The notes: generated from the letters alone by a model not told the origin. DNA of 16,475 bases from Ottowia sp. (GCA_023228705.1 JALOAS010000072.1:1-16475); one strand, 5' to 3'; positions 7,652 to 16,358 are shown, numbered from the stretch's first letter. Program-made: numbers and translations.

Positions 7652-8125
7652 TCAGCGCGCGGGATCGCTGGCGCCGGCCGGTTGCAGCACCGCGCGCTGC
7701 AGCGCCAGCGGCAATTCCTGCGCCAGCGCCTTTTCCTCGCGCTCGTGGTGGTGCTCCAGGAGGTGGCGCAGCGAATGCGCAGCGTCAAGCAAGCTCAGCG
7801 AAGCGGCACGTATCCGCGCCTGGCCCTGCGGCGGCCGCTCGGCCACCCTGCGCACCAGCAGCATGTAATCTGCGGCCAGTGCCGCAATGCGGTCGTGCTC
7901 GAGCCGGTAGACGCGCTCGGCCCAGCGCGCATCTTCCGGAATCTGCGGGAACAGCCGGGTTTCTTCCAGTTCCATGTGCTCCTGCAGCGCCGGCTGCCAC
8001 TGCGCCAGGTGCGCCAGCGCCCCGGTGAAGTCGCCGCCCACCACGGCGAGCAGGTGCTGCTTCAGCAGCGCTTCCAGCGGCAGGTGCGCCTGGCGGAACG
8101 CGTTGTCGGGCGGGGCCTGGGTCAT
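7652..8125 (-). CDS. Hemerythrin/HHE cation-binding domain protein
   Basis: This is a 157-residue all-helical protein with the His/Glu pattern of hemerythrin-like proteins that hold a non-haem di-iron centre. Candidate ligands lie on four helices: H14 to H24 in HLPLEALLKQHL, H50 and E54 in LQEHMELEETRLFP, H77 in RLEHDRIAAL, and H121 to H127 with E128, E130 and E131 in LRHLLEHHHEREEKAL. The HxxxE of the second helix followed by LFP is typical of the HHE group. Family members bind oxygen, sense or detoxify NO, or repair iron centres. Which applies here is not visible. It is cytoplasmic, with no signal peptide. The start codon overlaps the glnE stop as ATGA, so translation is probably coupled to glnE. 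Confidence 0.88.
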   Translation of the reverse strand: MTQAPPDNAFRQAHLPLEALLKQHLLAVVGGDFTGALAHLAQWQPALQEHMELEETRLFPQIPEDARWAERVYRLEHDRIAALAADYMLLVRRVAERPPQGQARIRAASLSLLDAAHSLRHLLEHHHEREEKALAQELPLALQRAVLQPAGASDPAR

Positions 8126-11100
8126 GTTGGTGCGTCCGGGGCCTCAAGCACGCGCTGCCACAGGCGCTGGATCGCTGCGCGCTCGCGCAGCAGCAGGTTG
8201 GGCGCGACCTGCGTCGGGCGCTCGTCCAGGCGCGCCCGGTGCTGGACATGGCGCAGCGTGCGATACGCGTTGGCCGCGGCATGACCGGCTCCGGCGCTGA
8301 GCAGGCCGGCCTGCTCGGCGCGCAGCAGCAGCGAGATGTTGCCCAAGTTCGGCCGCAGCTCGGGATGCCGGGCGCTGTGAGCCAGGACCAGGTACTGCGT
8401 GACGAATTCCACGTCAACCATGCCGCCGCTGCTGTGCTTGACATCGAACAGCCCGACACGCACCGGGTGCGCCGCATGGATGCGGCGGCGCATGTCGATG
8501 ATCTGGCTGCGCAGCGCGGGCAGGTCGCGCGGCGCGGTGATCACGGCGTTGCGGACGGCGTCAAACCGCGCCACGAGGTCCAGCGGCAGCGCCGGAGAGT
8601 CAGCGCCGTCACCGCCGTGCTGACCGAGGGCGTCAGCAGCTGGCTCGAGAGTCAGCGCACCACGCGCAGCGGGGGAGCGTGGGGGCACCGATCCGGCGCC
8701 GGGCCGCTCCCAAGCCGGATCAGCCCCCCCGGGGGGCAGCGGACCAGGCGCAGCGGGGGAGCGTGGGGGCAGCGATCCGGCGCCGGGCCGCTCCCAAGCC
8801 GGATCAGCCCCCTCGGGGGGCAGCGGACCACGCGCAGCGGGGGAGCGTGGGGGCAGCGATCCGGCGCCGGGCCGCTCCCAAGCCGGATCAGCCCCCTCGG
8901 GGGGCAGCGGACCACGCGCAGCGGGGGAGCGTGGGGGCACCATTCGTGCCCGCGTCATGGCCTGGTGCTCCCACGTCCAGGCCGTGTTGCTGCCCCGGCG
9001 CTGCTGGTAGTCGGCGTAGGCGTCAAAGCGGGTCACGAGCAGGCCGGCGTTGCCGTTGGGGCGCAGCGCGGTGTCTATCTCGTAGAGCCCGCCCTCGGCG
9101 GTCTTGACGGTGAGCCAGCTGATCAGCTTGCGGACAAAGGCGGCGTAGACTTGCGGCGCGCGCTCGTCGTCGTCCTCGAAGACAAACACCAGGTCCAGGT
9201 CGCTGCCGTAGCCCAGCTCCTTGCCGCCCAGCTTGCCGTAGCCGATGATGCCCAGCCGCGGCTGCTCGCGGTGGCGCCGCCTGAGGAACGGCCAGCACCA
9301 TTGCACCGCAACACGCAGGATGGAATCGGCCAGCGCCGACAGGTCGTCGGCCACCTGCTCGACGGTGATGCGCCGGTCCAGGTCGCGCAGCAGCGTGCGG
9401 AACGTTTCGGCGTGCTGGGCGCGGCGCAGCAGGTTGAGCAGGTTCTCTTCGCTGTCTTCCTGCGTCCGCACCAGCGCGGCGCGGCGGTCCTGCAGCTCGT
9501 GCTCGAAGGCGTCGGCGTCAAAGCGGCCGACCAGCACGTCGTCGCTGGCCAGCTCGTCGATGACGGCTGGGTGCTGCAAGAGGTAGCGGGCTGGCCAGCG
9601 CGCCGTGTTCAGGACGTGCAGGACCCGCTCGTGCACCACGGGCCGCTCCTGCAGCAGCGCCAGGTAGTTGTCGCGCCCGAGCAGCGAATCGATCCAGTCT
9701 ATGAAGCGCAGCACGGCGGTTTCGCTGACGCGGCCGCGGTTGTGCCAGGCCACGGTCTGCGCCATGACGGGGAACAGCCGCTGGCGCGTGCGCGGGCCCA
9801 GCTCCTGCACGCGTGGCTGTTGCTGCCAGGCTTGCAACTGCTGCCGGACGCTGGCGCTGCTGCTGCGCTGCGCCAGCTCGTGCAGGCTTGCCGGCGGCCC
9901 CGCGCTGGCGCCGTCGGCCGGCGCAGCGGCCGGATGGCAGTTGCGGCACGCCTTGCTCTCGCCAAGTAACTGGTTGAACTGCTCGGCCACCGCCTCGCGA
10001 TGCTGGTCCAGCTGCGCCAGGAAAGCGGACGCGGAGTCAAAGCCCATGGTCCGCGCCAGCCACTGCAGGTCGGCCTCGTCGGCAGGCAGGATGTGCGTTT
10101 GCTGGTCGTCCAGGTACTGGATGCGGTGCTCGACGCGGCGCAAAAAGATGTACGCCTGCCGCAGCTGGGTGGCGGCGTCGGGCGCCATGAGCTCGGCGTC
10201 GACCAGCCGCTCCAGCGCCGTCAGCGTCGAGCGGGTGCGCAGCTCAGGGAACTGGCCGCCGCGCACCAGTTGCGGCAGCTGCACGGCAAACTCGATCTCG
10301 CGGATGCCGCCGCAGGACAGCTTGATGTCGCCCAGGCGCGCCGGCCGGCCGGCGCTGCGGCGCGCGGCATGGCTGCGGATCTGCGCATGCAGCGTGCGCA
10401 GCGATTCAAAGACGTTGTAGTCCAGGTACTTGCGAAAGACAAAGGGCAGCACCACGCCGCGCAGCGCCTGCGCCGAGCCGTCGCTGATGGCGCTGGCCGG
10501 CGCAACGACGCGGCTCTTGAGCCAGGCAAAGCGCTCCCATTCGCGGCCCTGCACCAGCAGGTATTCCCGCAGCGACTCCAGCGAGCTGACCACGGCGCCG
10601 GCGTTGCCGTCGGGGCGCAGCGCCAGGTCGATGCGAAACACCAGGCCATGCTCGGTGGGATCGGCGATCAGGCCCTGGATGCGGCGCGCCGCGTGCGTGA
10701 AGTACTCGCGGACCGAGATGCGCTCGCCGTCGGCGCCGCCGGCGGTCTGGCCGTCGTGGTCGTGGACGTAAATGAGGTCGATGTCGCTGGACACGTTGAG
10801 CTCGCGCCCGCCCAGCTTGCCCATGCCGATGACCCAGAGCCGCGCGCGCTGCCCGCGGTCGGTCAGTGGTGCGCCCCAGCGCGCGTCCAGCTCGCGGTAC
10901 GCCTCGGTACACGCCGCATCGAGCGCCAGCTCGGCCAGCTGCGTGACCGCGCGCATGATCGCCGCCAGCGGCTTGCCGCGCTCGCAGTCAAGCACGACCA
11001 GCCGCTCCATGACCAGGCTGCGCAAGATGCGCAGCGCAGCGCCGGTGCCATGGCCCCGCTCGCGCAGCGTCTGCAGGCAGGCGGTCATGGATGCCGTGTC

Positions 11101-11256
11101 CGGGCAGCCGGGCGCGAGCAGCGGCAGCAAATCGCCGTAGCGTCGCCTCAGCCGCTGCACCATGCGCGAATGGCTGGCGACACCAGCCGACGGCGCAGGA
11201 TCTGAATCGATGGGAGGGCGGATCGGATCCGTGACCGCAGACCGGGCATCTGTCAT
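8122..11256 (-). CDS. glnE: GlnE, glutamine synthetase adenylyltransferase/adenylyl-removing enzyme
   Basis: GlnE controls glutamine synthetase by adding or removing AMP under PII control. I chose ATG 11256, giving 1044 residues. The frame stays open to an ATG at 11364, but the extra 36 residues look unlike the family. The N-terminal deadenylylase domain shows GMGKLGGRELN (144-154) and SDIDL (157-161). The C-terminal adenylylase domain shows GYGKLGG (672-678) with SDLDL shortly after. VDVEFVTQYLVLAHSARHPE and RPNLGNISLLLRAEQAGLL follow near the end. Both halves keep their catalytic Asp pairs. The family is usually about 930-950 residues. The excess is an insert of about 120 residues (773-892) right after the conserved WTWEHQAMTRAR, made of a 28-residue repeat plus a unique tail. 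Without it the protein would be about 924 residues. The stop overlaps the hemerythrin start. No convincing ribosome site is seen at 11256, so the start is uncertain. Confidence 0.93.
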   Translation of the reverse strand: MTDARSAVTDPIRPPIDSDPAPSAGVASHSRMVQRLRRRYGDLLPLLAPGCPDTASMTACLQTLRERGHGTGAALRILRSLVMERLVVLDCERGKPLAAIMRAVTQLAELALDAACTEAYRELDARWGAPLTDRGQRARLWVIGMGKLGGRELNVSSDIDLIYVHDHDGQTAGGADGERISVREYFTHAARRIQGLIADPTEHGLVFRIDLALRPDGNAGAVVSSLESLREYLLVQGREWERFAWLKSRVVAPASAISDGSAQALRGVVLPFVFRKYLDYNVFESLRTLHAQIRSHAARRSAGRPARLGDIKLSCGGIREIEFAVQLPQLVRGGQFPELRTRSTLTALERLVDAELMAPDAATQLRQAYIFLRRVEHRIQYLDDQQTHILPADEADLQWLARTMGFDSASAFLAQLDQHREAVAEQFNQLLGESKACRNCHPAAAPADGASAGPPASLHELAQRSSSASVRQQLQAWQQQPRVQELGPRTRQRLFPVMAQTVAWHNRGRVSETAVLRFIDWIDSLLGRDNYLALLQERPVVHERVLHVLNTARWPARYLLQHPAVIDELASDDVLVGRFDADAFEHELQDRRAALVRTQEDSEENLLNLLRRAQHAETFRTLLRDLDRRITVEQVADDLSALADSILRVAVQWCWPFLRRRHREQPRLGIIGYGKLGGKELGYGSDLDLVFVFEDDDERAPQVYAAFVRKLISWLTVKTAEGGLYEIDTALRPNGNAGLLVTRFDAYADYQQRRGSNTAWTWEHQAMTRARMVPPRSPAARGPLPPEGADPAWERPGAGSLPPRSPAARGPLPPEGADPAWERPGAGSLPPRSPAAPGPLPPGGADPAWERPGAGSVPPRSPAARGALTLEPAADALGQHGGDGADSPALPLDLVARFDAVRNAVITAPRDLPALRSQIIDMRRRIHAAHPVRVGLFDVKHSSGGMVDVEFVTQYLVLAHSARHPELRPNLGNISLLLRAEQAGLLSAGAGHAAANAYRTLRHVQHRARLDERPTQVAPNLLLRERAAIQRLWQRVLEAPDAPT
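8653..8941 (-). repeat. 84-bp tandem repeat array inside glnE, 3 copies plus a partial one
   Basis: Units begin at 8653, 8737 and 8821, with a fourth truncated one at 8905-8941. Copies differ at only a few positions (for example CACCG versus CAGCG, and a C-run variant in the first copy). Each unit holds two dyads: GATCCGGC/GCCGGATC (16-nt loop), and a G/C-run hairpin GCCCCC-tcg-GGGGGC that is a perfect GCCCCCC/GGGGGGC in copy 1. The unit length is a multiple of three and has no stop in the glnE frame. There it encodes a 28-residue repeat starting PPRSPAARGPLPPEGADPAW. The dyads suggest a REP-like dispersed element that amplified in place. Confidence 0.92.
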
Positions 11257-11420
11257 TGCATTCGTTGTGCTGCGCAGGACACGGCAGCTGGCAGCCCCGC
11301 GTTGCTCAAAAAAACCGGAAGAAGCCGGCGCTTGCGCCCTGCTGGCGCGGTACATTGTGTTCAACTTGCCGGATCGGTTGCTGCGCCTGGTTCTTGCTGC
11401 AGCCCTTTCATCACTTTGTC
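11257..11420. promoter_or_regulatory. Divergent glnE / yhdP intergenic region
   Basis: These 164 bp should hold both promoters, but no convincing -35/-10 pair was found on either strand. On the glnE strand, the complement of 11308-11328 reads CCGGCTTCTTCCGG followed by seven T, a short terminator-like hairpin 52 nt before the glnE start. A competing GGCG-CAAG-CGCC stem overlaps its 5' arm. Confidence 0.35.
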
Positions 11421-14400
11421 TTGATCCCCAAAATACTGGTCACCCTGGTACGCAGCCTGGCAGCAGCAGCGGCGTTGCTGCTGCTGCTCGTGGCGCTGGC
11501 GTGGGCAAGCCTGCACTGGCTCATTGTGCCGCGAATCGACGACTTTCGCCCGCAGCTGGCTGCCTGGGCAGGCCAGGCGCTGGATGCGCACGTCTCCGCG
11601 CAGCGGCTGTCGGCGCAATCGCAGGGCTGGCTGCCCACGCTCGTGGTGCAGGGACTGGAGATCACCGATGCCAACGGACAGCCCGGCCTGCAGGCCGGGC
11701 GGGCCAGCGTGCGCCTCTCGCCCTGGAACCTGCTGCGCGGCCGCATCGACGCGCTCGACGTCGACGCCGCCACGGTCTGGCTGCGTCGCGATGCCGGCGG
11801 TGGCATCCGCGCCGCCGGCGTCGCGCTGACGCCTGACGCGGACGACTCCGGCGTAGCGCTGCACTGGCTGCTGGCGCAGCCGCGGATCAGCCTGCACGGC
11901 GGGCAGTTGCACTGGGTCGATGCGTGGCACGATCACGAATTCACGCTTGACGCCGTCGACGTGGACCTGCGGGGCCGGGACCGGCGGCTGGCGCTCAGCG
12001 TGGAAGCGGGCAGCACGAGCAGCAGTCCCCACCTGTCGCTCGCCGCGCGCCTGCGCCGGCCGCTCTGGCCCCTCCGTGCCGGCAACTGGCGGCACTGGGG
12101 CGGCCGGCTGCAGCTGGATGTGCAGGGTCTGCCGGTGACGCAGCTGGCCGACGCGCTGGCGCTGGATACGCGCTGGGGCGTGCGCCTGGATGCGGGAACA
12201 GCCACGCTGCACGTTCAAGGCAACGCCAGCGACGGCCAGCTTGGGGAGTTTGAGGCCAGCGTGTCGTTGCAGCAGCTGGCCGGCCGCCTCGGGCGTTACG
12301 TGCAGCCGCTGCAGCTGCAGACGCTGGACGGCACCGTGCGGTGGCAGCGCCAGGCCGAGGGGGCACAGGTGACGCTGGACGACGTGCAGTTGGCATGGCC
12401 GGACGGCAGCAGTCTGACCGGCTCGTCTGCAACGCTGTCGTACGCGCTGGCACCCGAAGCGGATGCGCCCATGCGGCTGCAGGCCAGCCACGTCGACCTG
12501 GACGCGCTGCAGCAGCTGGCGCGGCACCTGCCGCTGCCCCATGCGCTGCAGCGGGCGCTGCACGAGCTGCGGCCGGCCGGCTGGCTGGACACGCTCGACG
12601 CCCGGTGGCTGGGTCCGCTGCGCCTCACGCGCAACTGGCAGGCTCGCGGCAGGATCCACGAGCTGGCGGTCGCGGCCCGGCCTGTTGCCCAAGAAGCGGA
12701 CGGCGGACCTGCCGATGCCCGCATCGGCCGGCCCGGCGTGCAGGGTCTGGACGTTGTCTTTGACGCCAGCCAGGCCGGCGGCCGGGCCACTGTCACCATG
12801 AATAACGGCACGCTCACGTTTCCGGGCGTGTTCGAGGAGCCAACCGTGGACGTGGGCCAGCTGCTTGCCAAGCTCGGCTGGCGCACAGACGAGGATGGCA
12901 CCCGCGTCGACGTCGACCGGCTGGAGCTGGCCAACGCCGACGCGCAGGGAACGTTCAGCGGCTTTTGGCGGACAGGCGCCATGCCGCCCGATGGCGACGG
13001 CCGCTATCCCGGCTTCCTGGACTTGCGCGGCAGGCTGAGCCGCGGTGACGGTGCGCGCGTGCACCGCTACCTGCCGCTGGTGCTGCCTGCCGACGCGCGC
13101 CACTACGTGCGCGACGCCATCGTCCAGGGCCGCATCAGCAATGCCGACGTGCGCGTGCGCGGCCCGCTGGCCGAGGTGCCGTTCAACATGCCCGGCGAAG
13201 AAGGGATCTTCCGCATAAGCGGGCAGGTCGACGACGGGATCATGGCGTACGTGCCGACGCGGCTGCAGGATGCAGGCGAGTCCGCCTGGCCAGCCTTGCA
13301 TGAGCTGGGCGGGCAGCTGGAATTTGACGCGGCCGCCATGCACGTGCGCCAGGCGTCGGCGCAGGTCCGGGATCATCCCGGCTGGGCCTTTGACGACATC
13401 AGCGCCGACATCGCCGACTTTGACAAGGCACGGGTGGTCGTGAGCGCCAGCGGCAGCGGCAAGCTGGAAGCGGCGCTGGACGTGGTGCGCGCCTCGCCGC
13501 TGGCCGCGCTCACCGGACATGCGCTGGACGATGCGCACGCCAGCGGCGAGGCGCAGCTGCAGCTGCAGCTGGACCTGCCCGTGTCGGCGCTGTCGAAATC
13601 CACCGTACGTGGGCGCGTGCATTTGCAGCAAAACAGGATCAGCATGGGCCCTGCCGTGCCGCCGCTGGACGCCGCGCAAGGCAGCGTTGCGTTTTCCGAA
13701 TCCGGCTTTTCCATCGACGATGTGCAGGCGCGCGCGCTGGGCGGACCCGTGGTCATCAGCGGCGGCCTGGCCAACGACAAGGCAAACACTGTGCAGTCTG
13801 CGCGCATCCAGGCACGCGGCACCGCCAGCGCTGCCGGCCTGCAGCAGATGGCCAGGCAACTGCCGCTGGCGGCCTGGACCCCGCTGGCCGACGCGCTGCA
13901 AGGCAGCACCGACTATGTGCTGGCGCTGGACGTCGCCACCGATGGCGCCCGGACGGTGGCGCTGGACAGCAGCCTGGAGGGGCTGGCCATGGCCTGGCCC
14001 GCGCCGCTTGACAAGCCGGCCGCGCCGCGCTGGCCGCTGCAGCTGCGCTGGCAGCGCCAGGGCGCGGACCGTCCCGCCACACCGCTGCGGCTGGACCTGC
14101 AGCTGGCGGACCGGCTTGCCGTGCACTGGTCCTGGCCGCAGGGGCTGGCAGCAGCGCCGCGCGGGACGACGCTGCTGGGCGCTGCCGCCGCAGCCGGCCA
14201 CGAGCCGCCGGCTGGCCAGGACCTGGCGCTCGAAGCCGACCTGGCTGCGCTGGACGTCGACCGGTGGGCCAGCCTCGCCCGCCCGCTGGTGCAGGCTGCG
14301 GACCAGCGCGGCGCAGCCGACCGCTGGTTTCCCGACCGCTGGCGCATCGCGGTGCGGCGCTTGCGCGTGGCCGCGCACGAGCTGGCCGACGTCAGCGCCA

Positions 14401-15476
14401 GTGGCCAGCGCCAGGGCATGCGCTGGCAAAGCAGCGTCCAGTCGCCCGATCTGGCGGGCGATGTGACGTACCAGTGGGGCGCAGTGGGGCAGCCCGGGCA
14501 GCTTGAGGCGCAGCTGTCGCACCTCAAAGCGGAAACGGCCGAACCGGCCGTGCAGCAGGACGTGACCCCCGCGTCTGAGCTGCCATCCATGGCCATCGTG
14601 GCCGACCACTTTGTCTGGAACCAGCTGGATCTGGGGCGGCTTGAGCTGCAGGCCAGCCATGAAGCTGGAGAAGCCGCGCCGGGCTGGCGCATCGACCGGC
14701 TGGTCCTGGCCACGCCGCAGGCGCGGCTGCAGGCCGGAGGCAAGAGCACGGTGCTGCCGGGCGGCAAGGACGGCGCCGCCACCAACCAGACCGTGCTCGG
14801 GTTCCAGCTCGAGGTAGAAGACGCCGGCGTCCTGCTGCAGCGCCTGGGCCAACCGGGCGTCATGGCCGGCGGCACCGGCTCCGTGACCGGAGAGCTGGCG
14901 TGGAAGGGGTCGCCGCTGGCGCTGGACGTGCCCGCACTGCGCGGCCAGCTGCAGCTTGACCTGGCCAACGGGCGTTTTGTCAAGCTGGAGCCCGGGGCGA
15001 GCAAGCTCTTTGGCGTGCTCAGCTTGCAAGCCCTGCCACGCCGGTTTATGCTGGACTTCAGCGATATTTTTCGTTCGGGCTTCGCCTATGATCGCATGCA
15101 CGCCGAGACCCGGCTTGACCACGGCATCATCAGCGCCGACAACCTGCAGATCGAGGGCGTCAGCGCCATCATTGAGATGAGCGGCCAGGCCGACCTGCAG
15201 AAAAAGACGCAGGACCTGCACGTGCGCGTCCAGCCGCGTCTTGATGCGGGCGCGGCGGCGCTGGCCGCCACCGCCATCAGTCCGGCGCTGGGCGCCGCTG
15301 CATTTGTCGCGCAGCTGGCGCTCAAGGGGCCGCTGGGCAAGGCCAACGCGCGTGAATTCCACGTCCGCGGCAGCTGGAGTGACCCGCAGGTTGAGGCCCT
15401 GGCGCCGCCACCCCAAAATGAGGACTCGAACCAAGATGAGGATCGCATGCCCGCCGCTGGCGAAAACAACCCCTGA
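11421..15476 (+). CDS. yhdP: YhdP family protein, giant AsmA-like envelope protein
   Basis: This is a very long protein of about 1351 residues, anchored in the inner membrane by one N-terminal helix (about residues 8-33) with the rest periplasmic and beta-strand rich. In E. coli, YhdP acts with TamB and YdbH in moving phospholipids to the outer membrane. Family signatures are the junction WLIVPRIDDFRPQL after the helix and the AsmA-like C-terminal part. The latter shows FGVLSLQALPRRFMLDFSDI, FRSGFAYDRMHAETRLDHG, DNLQIEGVSAIIEMSGQADL and ISPALGAAAFVAQLALKGPL. The tail after about residue 1325 is acidic and polar. The TTG at 11421 is chosen because translation from it leads straight into the anchor and no ATG or GTG lies nearby. 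An earlier TTG at 11256 would add an implausible Cys/Trp-rich leader and overlap glnE. The start remains uncertain. It is divergent from glnE and followed after 60 bp by the nitrilase-family gene. Confidence 0.9.
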   Translation: MIPKILVTLVRSLAAAAALLLLLVALAWASLHWLIVPRIDDFRPQLAAWAGQALDAHVSAQRLSAQSQGWLPTLVVQGLEITDANGQPGLQAGRASVRLSPWNLLRGRIDALDVDAATVWLRRDAGGGIRAAGVALTPDADDSGVALHWLLAQPRISLHGGQLHWVDAWHDHEFTLDAVDVDLRGRDRRLALSVEAGSTSSSPHLSLAARLRRPLWPLRAGNWRHWGGRLQLDVQGLPVTQLADALALDTRWGVRLDAGTATLHVQGNASDGQLGEFEASVSLQQLAGRLGRYVQPLQLQTLDGTVRWQRQAEGAQVTLDDVQLAWPDGSSLTGSSATLSYALAPEADAPMRLQASHVDLDALQQLARHLPLPHALQRALHELRPAGWLDTLDARWLGPLRLTRNWQARGRIHELAVAARPVAQEADGGPADARIGRPGVQGLDVVFDASQAGGRATVTMNNGTLTFPGVFEEPTVDVGQLLAKLGWRTDEDGTRVDVDRLELANADAQGTFSGFWRTGAMPPDGDGRYPGFLDLRGRLSRGDGARVHRYLPLVLPADARHYVRDAIVQGRISNADVRVRGPLAEVPFNMPGEEGIFRISGQVDDGIMAYVPTRLQDAGESAWPALHELGGQLEFDAAAMHVRQASAQVRDHPGWAFDDISADIADFDKARVVVSASGSGKLEAALDVVRASPLAALTGHALDDAHASGEAQLQLQLDLPVSALSKSTVRGRVHLQQNRISMGPAVPPLDAAQGSVAFSESGFSIDDVQARALGGPVVISGGLANDKANTVQSARIQARGTASAAGLQQMARQLPLAAWTPLADALQGSTDYVLALDVATDGARTVALDSSLEGLAMAWPAPLDKPAAPRWPLQLRWQRQGADRPATPLRLDLQLADRLAVHWSWPQGLAAAPRGTTLLGAAAAAGHEPPAGQDLALEADLAALDVDRWASLARPLVQAADQRGAADRWFPDRWRIAVRRLRVAAHELADVSASGQRQGMRWQSSVQSPDLAGDVTYQWGAVGQPGQLEAQLSHLKAETAEPAVQQDVTPASELPSMAIVADHFVWNQLDLGRLELQASHEAGEAAPGWRIDRLVLATPQARLQAGGKSTVLPGGKDGAATNQTVLGFQLEVEDAGVLLQRLGQPGVMAGGTGSVTGELAWKGSPLALDVPALRGQLQLDLANGRFVKLEPGASKLFGVLSLQALPRRFMLDFSDIFRSGFAYDRMHAETRLDHGIISADNLQIEGVSAIIEMSGQADLQKKTQDLHVRVQPRLDAGAAALAATAISPALGAAAFVAQLALKGPLGKANAREFHVRGSWSDPQVEALAPPPQNEDSNQDEDRMPAAGENNP

Positions 15477-15479
15477 ACC

Positions 15480-15497
15480 GCGGGCGGCCGCGCCCGC
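15480..15497 (+). other. Hairpin between yhdP and the hydrolase gene
   Basis: GCGGGCG and CGCCCGC form a 7-bp stem around a GCCG loop, 3 bp after the yhdP stop. There is no T-run after it, so it is more likely an RNA-stability or attenuating structure than a full terminator. The downstream gene is probably still cotranscribed with yhdP. Confidence 0.4.
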
Positions 15498-15536
15498 ATC
15501 CGGCGCAAGCCGCCGCGTTCCGCTGCGGAGACCGTC

Positions 15537-16358
15537 ATGAAGGTTGCTGCCATCCAGATGGTGTCCGGCACCCGGGTCGACGCCAACCTGCACACCGCCG
15601 GCCTGCTGTTGCAGCAGGCCGCTGCGGCCGGCGCCGAGCTGGCCGTCCTGCCCGAATACTTCTGCCTGCTCGGCCACCATGACGCCGACAAGCTGGCCGT
15701 GCAGGAAACCCCGGGCAGCGGCCCCGTCCAGGACTGGCTGTCGGCCACCGCACGCGAGCTGGGCCTGTGGATCGCCGGCGGCACCCTGCCGCTGGCCTGC
15801 CAGCCGCCCGACCCGGGCCGCGTGCGCAATGCCCTGCTCGTGTTCGACCCGGCCGGACAGCGCATGGCCCGCTACGACAAGATCCACCTGTTCCACTTTG
15901 ACGGCGGCGACCGCAGCTACGACGAGGCGGCCACGCTGCAACCGGGCACCGATCCGGCCACCTTCGAGCTGGCCGCGCGGGACGGCCACCGCTGGCGCGT
16001 GGGCCTGTCCATCTGCTACGACCTGCGCTTTCCCGAACTCTACCGCCACTACGCCGCGCAGGGCGCCGACCTGCTGCTCGTTCCCAGCGCGTTCACGTAC
16101 CGCACCGGCCAGGCGCACTGGGAACTGCTGCTGCGCGCCCGCGCCGTGGAAAACCTGGCCGCCGTCGTTGCCCCCGCACAAGGCGGCAAGCATGAAAACG
16201 GCCGCCGCACCTGGGGCCACAGCATGATCGTCAGCGCCTGGGGCCAAGTGCTGGCCCTGCGGGCGACGGGGGCCGGCGTCGTGCTGGCCGAGCTGGACGC
16301 CGCTGAAATCGCGGCCCGGCGCAAGCAGCTGCCGGCGCTGGCGCACCGCGTGTTGTGA
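15537..16358 (+). CDS. Nit-type carbon-nitrogen hydrolase
   Basis: This 273-residue cytoplasmic enzyme of the nitrilase superfamily (Nit/NIT1-like amidase branch) has an intact catalytic triad. E40 is in AVLPEYFC, K115 in ARYDKIHLFHFD and C160 in GLSICYDLRFPELYR. The NIT1/YbeM group hydrolyses deaminated glutathione as metabolite repair. Strong similarity in the CYDLRFPELYR and GGKHENGRRTWGHSM regions makes that the best guess, but substrate is not fixed by motifs. The ATG at 15537 has a GGAG ribosome site about 8 nt upstream. It lies 60 bp after yhdP on the same strand. In many betaproteobacteria, as I recall, the next gene is tldD, which would lie outside this window. Length and all motifs are normal. 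Confidence 0.92.
   Translation: MKVAAIQMVSGTRVDANLHTAGLLLQQAAAAGAELAVLPEYFCLLGHHDADKLAVQETPGSGPVQDWLSATARELGLWIAGGTLPLACQPPDPGRVRNALLVFDPAGQRMARYDKIHLFHFDGGDRSYDEAATLQPGTDPATFELAARDGHRWRVGLSICYDLRFPELYRHYAAQGADLLLVPSAFTYRTGQAHWELLLRARAVENLAAVVAPAQGGKHENGRRTWGHSMIVSAWGQVLALRATGAGVVLAELDAAEIAARRKQLPALAHRVL

Noticed and set aside
8653..8941. Possible CRISPR array from the regular 84-bp period
   Set aside because: There are no unique spacers. The whole unit repeats head to tail, lies in a coding frame, and no cas gene is nearby.
8239..9969. Open reading frame of 576 codons on the plus strand across glnE
   Set aside because: It is antisense to the conserved GlnE catalytic domains. It is open only because of composition and the stop-poor 84-bp repeat.
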